From DATLWN01 sp963764315 (GTDB lineage: Bacteria; Pseudomonadota; Zetaproteobacteria; Mariprofundales; Mariprofundaceae), in contig CAVXSB010000007.1 in the NCBI GenBank assembly GCA_963764315.1, positions 1-64,000 on the forward strand: a DNA stretch of 64,000 bases, written 5' to 3'. This document shows, piece by piece, positions 33,838 through 41,159 of this stretch (the stretch's first letter is position 1; the number at the start of each line of letters is the position of its first letter). The notes beneath the pieces were generated by a model. It was not told where the DNA came from, searched no databases, and saw only the letters and a list, made by a program, of their open reading frames with translations. The position numbers were made by a program, and so were the translations under genes.

Positions 33838-34127
33838 TGGACATCCATCAGGTCCGCGGCTCCCTGGTCATGACCAGCCGGCTGGACGGGCTCGGGCACT
33901 TTCCCCTGAAGGTACTCGTGGATACGAAGGGACAGGAAACCGTGGCTATGGACGCCGTGGGTGTGAAGACGGGCGACTGGGTATTCACCATCGCCTTCTC
34001 CGCCGCCCGGGCCGCCACCGGCAATCCGGAAATCCTGACCGATCTGACGGTGGCCGGGATCATCGATATCGGGAACAACCCGGAAATCACTTCTGGTTCC
34101 GGCGTGGACGGAGACAGCGCGGGATGA
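33837..34127 (+). CDS. csoS4B: Pentameric shell vertex protein CsoS4B
   Basis: A 96-residue paralogue of CsoS4A: DIHQVRGSLVMTSRLDGLGH, AMDAVGVKTGDWVFTIAFSA and LTVAGIIDIGN. Its start shares one base with the csoS4A stop (TGATG). The C-terminus has an extra hydrophilic tail (NPEITSGSGVDGDSAG). In the usual order csoS1 would follow; here a second cbbLS intervenes. Confidence 0.95.
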   Translation: MDIHQVRGSLVMTSRLDGLGHFPLKVLVDTKGQETVAMDAVGVKTGDWVFTIAFSAARAATGNPEILTDLTVAGIIDIGNNPEITSGSGVDGDSAG

Positions 34128-34201
34128 CGCGATGATGGTCTGGCATGGCGTCAGGCCTTGTGCCTCATGGTGTATTGGGAAGGAAATGGCCGTTTTTTCT
34201 A

Positions 34202-34253
34202 CATAGAAGTTTCTCAATGAATCACATCATTCTTTCCAATTAGTCATTATGGG
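34202..34253 (+). promoter_or_regulatory. Putative CbbR operator and promoter of cbbL copy 2
   Basis: Exact copy of 28061-28112, carried within the duplication. It gives the second cbbLS and the csoS1 array their own promoter independent of the first cbbL. Confidence 0.65.
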
Positions 34254-34313
34254 TGCCCGTGATTAATGTCGGCCGGGAAGTTTGAAAAAAAATTCCATAA
34301 AGGGGAAACCATT

Positions 34314-35726
34314 ATGGCAAAGAAGTTTGATGCTGGTGTTCAGGACTACAAGTTGACCTATTGGACGCCGGACTATACGCCGCTGGATACGGATCTTCTG
34401 GCGTGCTTCAAGGTTGTGCCTCAGGCGGGCGTTCCGCGCGAAGAGGCGGCCGCTGCAGTGGCGGCCGAGAGCTCGACGGGGACCTGGACCACGGTGTGGA
34501 CCGACCTGTTGACGGACATGGACTACTACAAGGGCCGCGCCTATCGCATCGAAGAGGTGCCTGGCGACAAGGAGGCCTTCTACACCTTCATCGCCTATCC
34601 GCTGGACCTGTTCGAAGAGGGCTCGGTGGTGAACGTGCTGACGTCCCTGGTGGGCAATGTGTTCGGCTTCAAGGCGGTGCGTTCGCTGCGTCTGGAGGAC
34701 ATCCGCTTCCCGGTGGCCTACGTGAAGACCTGCATGGGTCCGCCGAGCGGTATCCAGGTTGAGCGCGACAAGCTGAACAAGTACGGGCGCCCGATGCTGG
34801 GCTGCACGATCAAGCCGAAGCTTGGCCTGTCGGCCAAGAACTACGGGCGTGCAGTTTACGAATGTCTGCGCGGCGGCCTGGATATGACCAAGGACGACGA
34901 AAATGTGAACTCGCAGCCGTTCATGCGCTGGCAGAACCGCTTCGAGTTTGTGGCCGAGGCGGTGCACAAGTCGACGCAGGAGACCGGTGAGCGCAAGGGT
35001 CACTACCTCAACGTGACGGCCCCGGACTGCGAGCAGATGCTCGAGCGCGCCGAGTTCGCCAAGGAACTGGGCATGCCGATCATCATGCACGACTTCCTGA
35101 CGGGTGGCTTCACGGCCAACACCTCGCTGGCCAAGTGGTGCCGGAAGAACGGCGTTCTTCTGCACATCCACCGCGCCATGCATGCGGTGATCGACCGCAA
35201 CCCGCGCCACGGCATTCACTTCCGCGTACTGGCGAAGTGCCTGCGCCTGTCCGGCGGCGACCATCTGCACACCGGTACGGTGGTGGGCAAGCTCGAGGGC
35301 GATCGTGCCTCGACGATGGGCTTCGTGGATCAGCTGCGCGAGGCCTTCGTGCCGGAGGATCGCTCCCGCGGCGTGTTCTTCGACCAGGACTGGGCCTCGA
35401 TGCCGGGCGTGTTCGCCGTGGCCTCTGGCGGCATCCATGTCTGGCACATGCCGGCACTGGTGAACATCTTCGGCGACGATTCGGTGCTGCAGTTCGGCGG
35501 CGGTACGCAGGGTCACCCGGGCGGCAACGCTGCGGGTGCGGCGGCCAACCGCGTGGCGCTCGAGGCCTGCGTGAAGGCCCGCAACGAGGGTCGCGAGATC
35601 GAGCGCGAGGGTGGCGACATTCTGCGTGAGGCGGCCAAGCACAGCCCTGAGCTGGCGGTGGCGCTGGAGACGTGGAAGGAGATCAAGTTCGAGTTCGACA
35701 CGGTCGACAAGCTCGACGTGGCCTAA
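34314..35726 (+). CDS. cbbL: RuBisCO large subunit, form I (copy 2)
   Basis: Encodes the same 470 residues as copy 1, including the KDDEN metal site and all active-site lysines. One silent base differs (T at 34353). It is the first gene after the second operator copy and would raise the RuBisCO dose relative to scaffold and carbonic anhydrase. Confidence 0.97.
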   Translation: MAKKFDAGVQDYKLTYWTPDYTPLDTDLLACFKVVPQAGVPREEAAAAVAAESSTGTWTTVWTDLLTDMDYYKGRAYRIEEVPGDKEAFYTFIAYPLDLFEEGSVVNVLTSLVGNVFGFKAVRSLRLEDIRFPVAYVKTCMGPPSGIQVERDKLNKYGRPMLGCTIKPKLGLSAKNYGRAVYECLRGGLDMTKDDENVNSQPFMRWQNRFEFVAEAVHKSTQETGERKGHYLNVTAPDCEQMLERAEFAKELGMPIIMHDFLTGGFTANTSLAKWCRKNGVLLHIHRAMHAVIDRNPRHGIHFRVLAKCLRLSGGDHLHTGTVVGKLEGDRASTMGFVDQLREAFVPEDRSRGVFFDQDWASMPGVFAVASGGIHVWHMPALVNIFGDDSVLQFGGGTQGHPGGNAAGAAANRVALEACVKARNEGREIEREGGDILREAAKHSPELAVALETWKEIKFEFDTVDKLDVA

Positions 35727-35753
35727 TCAGAGGAAGAAGGAAGGAGCAGGAAT

Positions 35754-36098
35754 ATGGATATGAACCAATCGGGCGATTATCGCACGCAATACACACTGGA
35801 GACGTTTTCCTTCTTGCCTCCGCTGACGCAGGAAGAGATCTACGACCAGATCGTATACATCATCAGCCAGGGCTGGGCGCCGGCGTTGGAGCACGAGGCT
35901 CCGGAGAGTGCATCGAGCCATTACTGGGGCATGTGGAAGCTTCCGTTCTTCGGCATGCAGAACCCGGACGAGGTGCTGCAGGAGATCGAGGCCTGCCGTC
36001 GCACCTATCCGGATCATCTGATCCGCGTCATCGGCTACGACAACTACACGCAGTGCCAGGGACATAACTTCGTGGTCTATCGCCCAAGGGGTATGTGA
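35754..36098 (+). CDS. cbbS: RuBisCO small subunit (copy 2)
   Basis: Encodes the same 114 residues as copy 1 with the same 27-base spacer after cbbL. The sequence after its stop is unrelated to that after copy 1 and leads to the csoS1 array 59 bases on. Confidence 0.97.
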   Translation: MDMNQSGDYRTQYTLETFSFLPPLTQEEIYDQIVYIISQGWAPALEHEAPESASSHYWGMWKLPFFGMQNPDEVLQEIEACRRTYPDHLIRVIGYDNYTQCQGHNFVVYRPRGM

Positions 36099-36157
36099 CT
36101 GCTGAACCCCTCGGATTACAGGCGTAAGACGTATTTTGACACTAAAGGAGAAAGACC

Positions 36158-36463
36158 ATGAGTAACGAATATGGCATTGCTTTGGGAATGATCGAGACCC
36201 GGGGCCTGGTTCCGGCGATCGAGGCAGCTGACGCGATGACGAAGGCAGCCGAGGTTCGCCTGATCAGTCGCGACTTTGTCGGCGGCGGTTATGTGACGGT
36301 GATGGTTCGTGGCGAGACGGGCGCGGTGAATGCTGCGGTTCGTGCCGGCGCGGATGCCTGTGAGCGGGTCGGCGACGGCCTGGTTGCGGCGCACATCATT
36401 GCCCGTCCGCACCGCGAGGTTGAGCCGGTGCTGAACGGCAACCTGGCCGAGTCCAAGGCCTAA
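36158..36463 (+). CDS. csoS1: Hexameric shell protein CsoS1, copy 1 of 4
   Basis: A 101-residue single-BMC protein: ALGMIETRGLVPAIEAADAM, then VGGGYVTVMVRGETGAVNAA and AHIIARPH. Six copies tile a shell facet. The protein is identical to copies 2 and 3. The gene uses GAA for Glu4 where the others use GAG, and its leader has AGAAAGACC where the others have AGAAGGACC. Confidence 0.96.
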   Translation: MSNEYGIALGMIETRGLVPAIEAADAMTKAAEVRLISRDFVGGGYVTVMVRGETGAVNAAVRAGADACERVGDGLVAAHIIARPHREVEPVLNGNLAESKA

Positions 36464-36490
36464 CGGTTTTGACACTAAAGGAGAAGGACC

Positions 36491-36796
36491 ATGAGTAACG
36501 AGTATGGCATTGCTTTGGGAATGATCGAGACCCGGGGCCTGGTTCCGGCGATCGAGGCAGCTGATGCGATGACGAAGGCAGCCGAGGTTCGCCTGATCAG
36601 TCGCGACTTTGTCGGCGGCGGTTATGTGACGGTGATGGTTCGTGGCGAGACGGGCGCGGTGAATGCTGCGGTTCGTGCCGGCGCGGATGCCTGTGAGCGG
36701 GTCGGCGACGGCCTGGTTGCGGCGCACATCATTGCCCGTCCGCACCGCGAGGTTGAGCCGGTGCTGAACGGCAACCTGGCCGAGTCCAAGGCCTAA
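36491..36796 (+). CDS. csoS1: Hexameric shell protein CsoS1, copy 2 of 4
   Basis: Same 101-residue BMC protein as copy 1, 333 bases further on. It is preceded by the repeated 27-base spacer with TTTTGACACTAAAGGAGAA, which supplies an AAGGAG ribosome binding site. A GAT codon replaces GAC in the AADAM segment. Confidence 0.96.
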   Translation: MSNEYGIALGMIETRGLVPAIEAADAMTKAAEVRLISRDFVGGGYVTVMVRGETGAVNAAVRAGADACERVGDGLVAAHIIARPHREVEPVLNGNLAESKA

Positions 36797-36823
36797 CGGT
36801 TTTGACACTAAAGGAGAAGGACC

Positions 36824-37129
36824 ATGAGTAACGAGTATGGCATTGCTTTGGGAATGATCGAGACCCGGGGCCTGGTTCCGGCGATCGAGGCAGCTGACGC
36901 GATGACGAAGGCAGCCGAGGTTCGCCTGATCAGTCGCGACTTTGTCGGCGGCGGTTATGTGACGGTGATGGTTCGTGGCGAGACGGGCGCGGTGAATGCT
37001 GCGGTTCGTGCCGGCGCGGATGCCTGTGAGCGGGTCGGCGACGGCCTGGTTGCGGCACACATCATTGCCCGTCCGCACCGCGAGGTTGAGCCGGTGCTGA
37101 ACGGCAACCTGGCCGAGTCCAAGGCCTAA
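36824..37129 (+). CDS. csoS1: Hexameric shell protein CsoS1, copy 3 of 4
   Basis: Same 101 residues again, at the same 333-base period. It has GAC in AADAM and a GCA codon in the AAHII segment where the other copies have GCG. These scattered silent changes show that the copies are real and not read errors of one gene. Confidence 0.96.
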   Translation: MSNEYGIALGMIETRGLVPAIEAADAMTKAAEVRLISRDFVGGGYVTVMVRGETGAVNAAVRAGADACERVGDGLVAAHIIARPHREVEPVLNGNLAESKA

Positions 37130-37156
37130 CGGTTTTGACACTAAAGGAGAAGGACC

Positions 37157-37456
37157 ATGAGTAACGAGTATGGCATTGCTTTGGGAATGATCGAGACCCG
37201 GGGCCTGGTTCCGGCGATCGAGGCAGCTGATGCGATGACGAAGGCAGCCGAGGTTCGCCTGATCAGTCGCGACTTTGTCGGCGGCGGTTATGTGACGGTG
37301 ATGGTTCGTGGCGAGACGGGCGCGGTGAATGCTGCGGTTCGTGCCGGCGCGGATGCCTGTGAGCGGGTCGGCGACGGCCTGGTTGCGGCGCACATCATTG
37401 CCCGTCCGCACCGCGAGGTTGAGCCGGTGCTGCAGGCGAGCCTGGGCCGCGAGTAA
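37157..37456 (+). CDS. csoS1: Hexameric shell protein CsoS1, copy 4 of 4
   Basis: A 99-residue version, identical to the others up to EVEPVL, after which the tail is QASLGRE instead of NGNLAESKA. It may be the original last gene of the array, with the others copied over its body. No CsoS1B-type paralogue with a longer C-terminus is present. Confidence 0.96.
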   Translation: MSNEYGIALGMIETRGLVPAIEAADAMTKAAEVRLISRDFVGGGYVTVMVRGETGAVNAAVRAGADACERVGDGLVAAHIIARPHREVEPVLQASLGRE

Positions 37457-37494
37457 GCCCCTGCTAGGATCCTTGTCGGCATAAGGAGCGAATC

Positions 37495-37992
37495 ATGCGA
37501 TACCAACCGAGAATGCCCGGCAGTGTCATGGCCGGGGTCGGGCAATACGCAAGGCATTCGGCACTGCCGGAATCCCGTACCGATGTCCGCATCCTTGGCT
37601 ATCTCGGCCGGGCCATCAGCCTCGAGTTCAGCTCGGCCCAGGAGTATCTGGCGCAGGCGGCGCTGGCCCAGAGCCGTCAGGAGATCGAGCCCGCCCGTGG
37701 TTTCGTGATGCTGGCCAACGAGGAGTTCAACCATGTGGCCCTGCTGACGGAGCGGCTGGTGCTGCTGGGCGCCCTGCCCTCTCAGTCGGTTCTGAAGGCG
37801 ACGACGCCGTCAGGCCAGCTGTCCGAGGCCCTGGCCGTGTGTGAGGTCCGGGAGAGGGAGTTGATCGCCCTGTATGCCGAGGCGGCGGCGTATTGCACCA
37901 ACACCGGTGCAGGCGAGGATGCCAGCCTGTTCACGCAGCTGCATGAGGAAGAGCTGGCACAGCTGCAGCGTCTCGGACAGTGGCGCGCGTAG
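37495..37992 (+). CDS. Carboxysome-associated bacterioferritin-like protein
   Basis: A 165-residue four-helix protein: ILGYLGRAISLEFSSAQEYL, then EIEPARGFVMLANEEFNHVA (E-x-x-H metal pattern) and VCEVRERELIALYAEAA, LFTQLHEEELAQL. Such ferritin-like genes follow csoS1 in many proteobacterial alpha-carboxysome loci. The metal ligands look partly kept, but catalytic iron oxidation is not certain. Its role in the carboxysome is unknown. Confidence 0.8.
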   Translation: MRYQPRMPGSVMAGVGQYARHSALPESRTDVRILGYLGRAISLEFSSAQEYLAQAALAQSRQEIEPARGFVMLANEEFNHVALLTERLVLLGALPSQSVLKATTPSGQLSEALAVCEVRERELIALYAEAAAYCTNTGAGEDASLFTQLHEEELAQLQRLGQWRA

Positions 37993-38006
37993 CCATGGAG
38001 GTTGAT

Positions 38007-38273
38007 ATGCATGCACGATGGAAAGAGCGTCAGAAGCCGGGAAGCCTGGAGGCCAAGTTCACGTTTCCGGATTATCCGACCCTGCGCGCATTCCTCGACC
38101 AGGTGGCCGATGCTGCCGAGGAGCAGCAGGTGCAGCCCAACATCAGCTTCGGCAAGGACTATGCCTCGGTGATGATCTACGCCATGCAGGAAACCCTGAA
38201 TGACGCCGAATATGCCCTGGCCGAAAGGCTGGACGAGTTTTACGAAGCCAAGCCCGGCCAGACAGAGGAGTAA
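38007..38273 (+). CDS. Pterin-dehydratase-like RuBisCO assembly factor (acRAF)
   Basis: An 88-residue protein of the PCD-like fold: RWKERQKPGSLEAKFTFPDY, LRAFLDQVADAAEEQQVQPN and DYASVMIYAMQET. The classical PCD active-site histidines are not evident. Members in carboxysome operons act as RuBisCO assembly chaperones. The ATG at 38007 is preferred because GGAGG lies just upstream; an in-frame start at 37980 overlaps the ferritin-like gene. Confidence 0.85.
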   Translation: MHARWKERQKPGSLEAKFTFPDYPTLRAFLDQVADAAEEQQVQPNISFGKDYASVMIYAMQETLNDAEYALAERLDEFYEAKPGQTEE

Positions 38274-38276
38274 GCG

Positions 38277-38462
38277 ATGAGTGCAGAAACCGATAGCAAG
38301 AAGAGCGCGCCCGCGCAGGGCAAGCCAGCCGCAATTGCAGCACCGAAGGCGCCCCAGGCCCGCCGCAAGCCTTCGGCACCGGCCAGGCCGCAAGCCAGCA
38401 GCCCGGCCAAGCCCAAGTCCGCCACCCCATCGTTTGCGCGCCGCAGGGTCTGGCCCGACTAA
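38277..38462 (+). CDS. Small disordered basic protein, candidate McdB-like carboxysome positioning factor
   Basis: A 61-residue protein rich in Ala, Pro, Lys and Ser with no predicted fold, ending ARRRVWPD. It starts 3 bases after the acRAF stop. Alpha-McdB proteins, which work with the ParA-type ATPase McdA to space carboxysomes, are small, disordered and carry an invariant tryptophan near the C-terminus, as here. No parA/mcdA gene is in the window, so it would be an orphan McdB. The match is based on position and composition only. Confidence 0.5.
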   Translation: MSAETDSKKSAPAQGKPAAIAAPKAPQARRKPSAPARPQASSPAKPKSATPSFARRRVWPD

Positions 38463-38481
38463 GCGTCCTTCCGCCGGCCAC

Positions 38482-38508
38482 CGTCCAGCAGGACCGACCT
38501 GCTGGACG
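38482..38508 (+). terminator. Hairpin after the carboxysome operon
   Basis: An 11-bp perfect stem (CGTCCAGCAGG / CCTGCTGGACG) with an ACCGA loop, 20 bases after the last gene of the operon. There is no T-run after it, so it is either an atypical terminator or a 3'-end stabilising structure. Confidence 0.5.
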
Positions 38509-38575
38509 CGCCGAATGCGCACGGCATTCCATCTTCCGGTCCAGCCTTCGCGGCATCGCCGCATGCCTGCCAATC

Positions 38576-38640
38576 CATAGACAATTACCTATTCCTACCC
38601 ATAGAAAATCCAATTTCTCATTATGAGATCATCCCCATAG
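38576..38640 (+). promoter_or_regulatory. Putative CbbR operator/promoter of DAB operon 1
   Basis: CATAG-N8-CTATT starts at 38576; AATT follows exactly 36 bases later in TCCAATTTCTCATTATGAG (38609-38627). Extra CCCATAG copies lie at 38598 and 38634. TCTCATTATGAGA is itself a 6-bp dyad around one base. Confidence 0.65.
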
Positions 38641-38722
38641 CGTGAAAGCCGTGGAGGTGCCGTCCATGCATGGTTTACAGCCTGGGGCTCATCATCGTAG
38701 GAACCAAGGGTATCAATAGAAG

Positions 38723-40402
38723 ATGGCAAACCTGATCATCATCATCCCCTTGTTGCCTGTCCTTTCTGCAATTCTTATCCAGCTGACGGCCTCCAAATTG
38801 CAGCGACGTGCAGCCTGGGTGAGCGTCATGGCTACCGGCCTGACCTTTGCCCTGACGGTGATCGTCCTGGTGCTCGAAATCAAAGGCGTGAAGCTTCCCA
38901 CCGTGGGCCTGACGCACGCATGGGGTCAATTACTCTGCGATCCCTTGAGCGCGATCATGGGCGCGCTGATCGCCGGCATCAGTTTCATTGTGCATCTGTA
39001 TTCGGTTCGCTACATGATCGAAGAAACGGGCTATGCGCGTTTCTTTGTGCTGTTGGATCTGATGACGGCATGCCTGCTGGTGCTCGTGGCTGCGGCCGAT
39101 CTCATTACCATGCTGATGGCCTGGCATGCCATTGGCGTGCTGCTGTATTTCCTGCTCGGACACGACACGCGGCGTCAGAGCTGTTTTCGTTATGCGTTCT
39201 GGACCTTCATTACCTACCGCCTTGGTGACATTGCGTTGGTGGTTGCTGCGGCGCTGTTGTATCACGCTTACGGAACATGGTCGTTGGCGGGTATCTTTAC
39301 CCAAATCCAGGCTGACCCCGACAAGGTGGGCTTCCTGGGGATCTCTGTCGTTGTAGGGACAGCGACTTTCCTGGCGATTGCCGCCTTTGCCCGATCGGCG
39401 CAATTCCTGTTGCATAACTGGCTGCCCTATACGATGGATGGGCCGACCCCGGTGTCCGCACTGATGCATGCGGGTATCGTCAATGCCGGCGGCTTTCTGG
39501 TGAACCGTTTTGCCCCGGTATTCGTGCATGCGGGTGATGTGCTGCACGGTTTGTTCATCGTGGGCCTGTTCACGGCGGTGATCGGTTCGGTGCTGATGCT
39601 GACGCAGAACGACATCAAGAAATCCCTGGGCTATTCCACCATGGGTCAGATGGGATTCATGATCATGGAATGCGGGGTGGGTGCGTTCTCGCTGGCGGTC
39701 TATCACCTGATCGCACACGGTCTGTTCAAGGGTACGCTGTTCCTTAGTTCGGGGAGTGTGATCGGGGAGGCCCGTCGCGATGATGGCGTGCCCAAGGACG
39801 ATCTCTACACGTTTGTGGTCGAGCGCAGAACCGCAAAACGTCGGCCCCCATGGCTGATGATGGCGGCGATGACCTTGATGATTCCGGCGCTGGTGCTGGT
39901 GCTGGCGCATTGGTGGGTGTCGCCCGCGTTCTATCAGAAGCAGGGCGCCGTCATTCTGCTGTTCTTTGGCTGGGTGACCGGCGCGCAGCTGATCTTCGCG
40001 ACATTCCGCATGCGCACCGAGCGTGCCGCACACCTGTTTACTATTGTACTGGCCTCATTCACGGTCATTGTCATCGGCTATACCCTGATTAGCCACGCCT
40101 TCGAATTGTTCATGTACCCCGATCCGGCTTTCCGCGAACGCATCCATCTTGCCTCGAACATCAATGTCGCCTGGTTCGATATGCTTATGGCCCTGACGAC
40201 GATCGCCATTGTGTTCGGATGGCTGATTACCTATTACGCCGAGCGCGGCGGAAAACGCGATCAGCACAAGCCGCAACGCGCGTGGCTGGGTTTTTATGCG
40301 CTGATCTCGCGCGAATTTTATCTGGCCGACATCTATGCCTGGTTCACACGGGTGGTCTTGCGGCTTGCGGCCAATCTGAATATCTGGCTCAGGTGGGTCT
40401 GA
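38723..40402 (+). CDS. dabB: DAB inorganic carbon transporter, membrane subunit DabB (operon 1)
   Basis: A 559-residue protein of the NuoL/MrpA proton-channel family with about 14-15 membrane helices. The core motif LLHNWLPYTMDGPTPVSALMHAGIVNAGG near residue 230 and LTQNDIKKSLGYSTMGQMGF near 295 include the lysine-containing broken helices of the proton path. It anchors DabA to the membrane and is thought to use the proton gradient to drive net CO2-to-bicarbonate conversion. The next gene begins 1 base after its stop. Confidence 0.92.
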   Translation: MANLIIIIPLLPVLSAILIQLTASKLQRRAAWVSVMATGLTFALTVIVLVLEIKGVKLPTVGLTHAWGQLLCDPLSAIMGALIAGISFIVHLYSVRYMIEETGYARFFVLLDLMTACLLVLVAAADLITMLMAWHAIGVLLYFLLGHDTRRQSCFRYAFWTFITYRLGDIALVVAAALLYHAYGTWSLAGIFTQIQADPDKVGFLGISVVVGTATFLAIAAFARSAQFLLHNWLPYTMDGPTPVSALMHAGIVNAGGFLVNRFAPVFVHAGDVLHGLFIVGLFTAVIGSVLMLTQNDIKKSLGYSTMGQMGFMIMECGVGAFSLAVYHLIAHGLFKGTLFLSSGSVIGEARRDDGVPKDDLYTFVVERRTAKRRPPWLMMAAMTLMIPALVLVLAHWWVSPAFYQKQGAVILLFFGWVTGAQLIFATFRMRTERAAHLFTIVLASFTVIVIGYTLISHAFELFMYPDPAFRERIHLASNINVAWFDMLMALTTIAIVFGWLITYYAERGGKRDQHKPQRAWLGFYALISREFYLADIYAWFTRVVLRLAANLNIWLRWV

Positions 40403-40403
40403 G

Positions 40404-41159
40404 ATGTCCGCCATGGCCCTCATCCCTGCCGCGATTTTTCTGCCGCTGTTTCCGTTCAGCATGCTGTTCAACCTGCTGTATACGCGCGTGAGAAACCCGT
40501 GGCTGCGCAGCTTGATGCTGCTGGCGTGGCCGTTGATCGGCCTGGCCGTGATCAAGGCCTCTGCGCTCGGTCTCCCGGACGGGTTACCGACTTGGGCCGT
40601 CGTGACGTCGATCCTGTATGCCCTGCGCGCCCTGGCCCTGCGGGAAGTGGGCCTGTGGACCAGCTTTATGGCGACATCGTCCTGGGCCTTGCTCTGGGTG
40701 CTCGGGGCCGATGGTTCGAGTCATGTCCAACTGGAGCTGTACGCCATCGGCATCAGCGTGCCGCTGGCACTGATGGCCGTACTGACGGGTGGACTCGAAA
40801 AACGCTACGGTGCGGCCTATCTCGGTCTGTACGGTGGCTTGGCGCAATCGATCCCGCGTTTCACCGGTGTCCTCGTCATGGTCGTGCTTGCCGTCATCGC
40901 CACGCCGCTGTTTCCAGCCTTTTTCGCCATGCTGTCGATCATCATCAAGACCATACCCGTGGCTCCTTGCGTGGCGATGGGCGTGGGACTCGTCTGGATG
41001 TTGTGGAGCTGGGCAGGGGCGAAATTGTTGCAGGGACTGATCGTCGGCCCCAAACAGGCCGTGGTTGTGGATCTGAGCATGGCGAACATGGGCTTGTATG
41101 TCGCCATCCTGGCGGCACTGCTTCTTGGCTCGCTGTACGGGTTGGGGGCGACGCTATGA
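40404..41159 (+). CDS. Additional polytopic membrane subunit of DAB operon 1
   Basis: A 251-residue protein with about seven membrane segments. The C-terminal part (LLQGLIVGPKQAVVVDLSMA and a final LAALLLGSLYGLGATL helix) looks like the end of a NuoM/MrpD-type antiporter subunit, while the N-terminal half is not recognised. Its position between dabB and dabA and an ATGA overlap with dabA show that it belongs to the complex or its assembly. DAB operon 2 has no counterpart. Confidence 0.65.
   Translation: MSAMALIPAAIFLPLFPFSMLFNLLYTRVRNPWLRSLMLLAWPLIGLAVIKASALGLPDGLPTWAVVTSILYALRALALREVGLWTSFMATSSWALLWVLGADGSSHVQLELYAIGISVPLALMAVLTGGLEKRYGAAYLGLYGGLAQSIPRFTGVLVMVVLAVIATPLFPAFFAMLSIIIKTIPVAPCVAMGVGLVWMLWSWAGAKLLQGLIVGPKQAVVVDLSMANMGLYVAILAALLLGSLYGLGATL

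Larger units (their letters stand above)
34202..36098 (+). repeat. Direct repeat, copy 2 (leader + cbbL + cbbS)
   Basis: Near-perfect copy of 28061-29957. The segment between the copies (csoS2, csoSCA, csoS4A, csoS4B) could be looped out by homologous recombination. Confidence 0.95.
36131..37456 (+). repeat. Four-unit tandem array with 333-bp period
   Basis: Each unit is a 27-base spacer (starting near TTTTGACACTAAAGG) plus one csoS1 gene. Units differ by only a few silent bases, apart from the 3' end of the last unit. Confidence 0.95.

Noticed and set aside
38482..38508. Firm call of an intrinsic terminator after the cso operon
   Set aside because: The stem is perfect but no T-tract follows, so it is listed only with moderate confidence.
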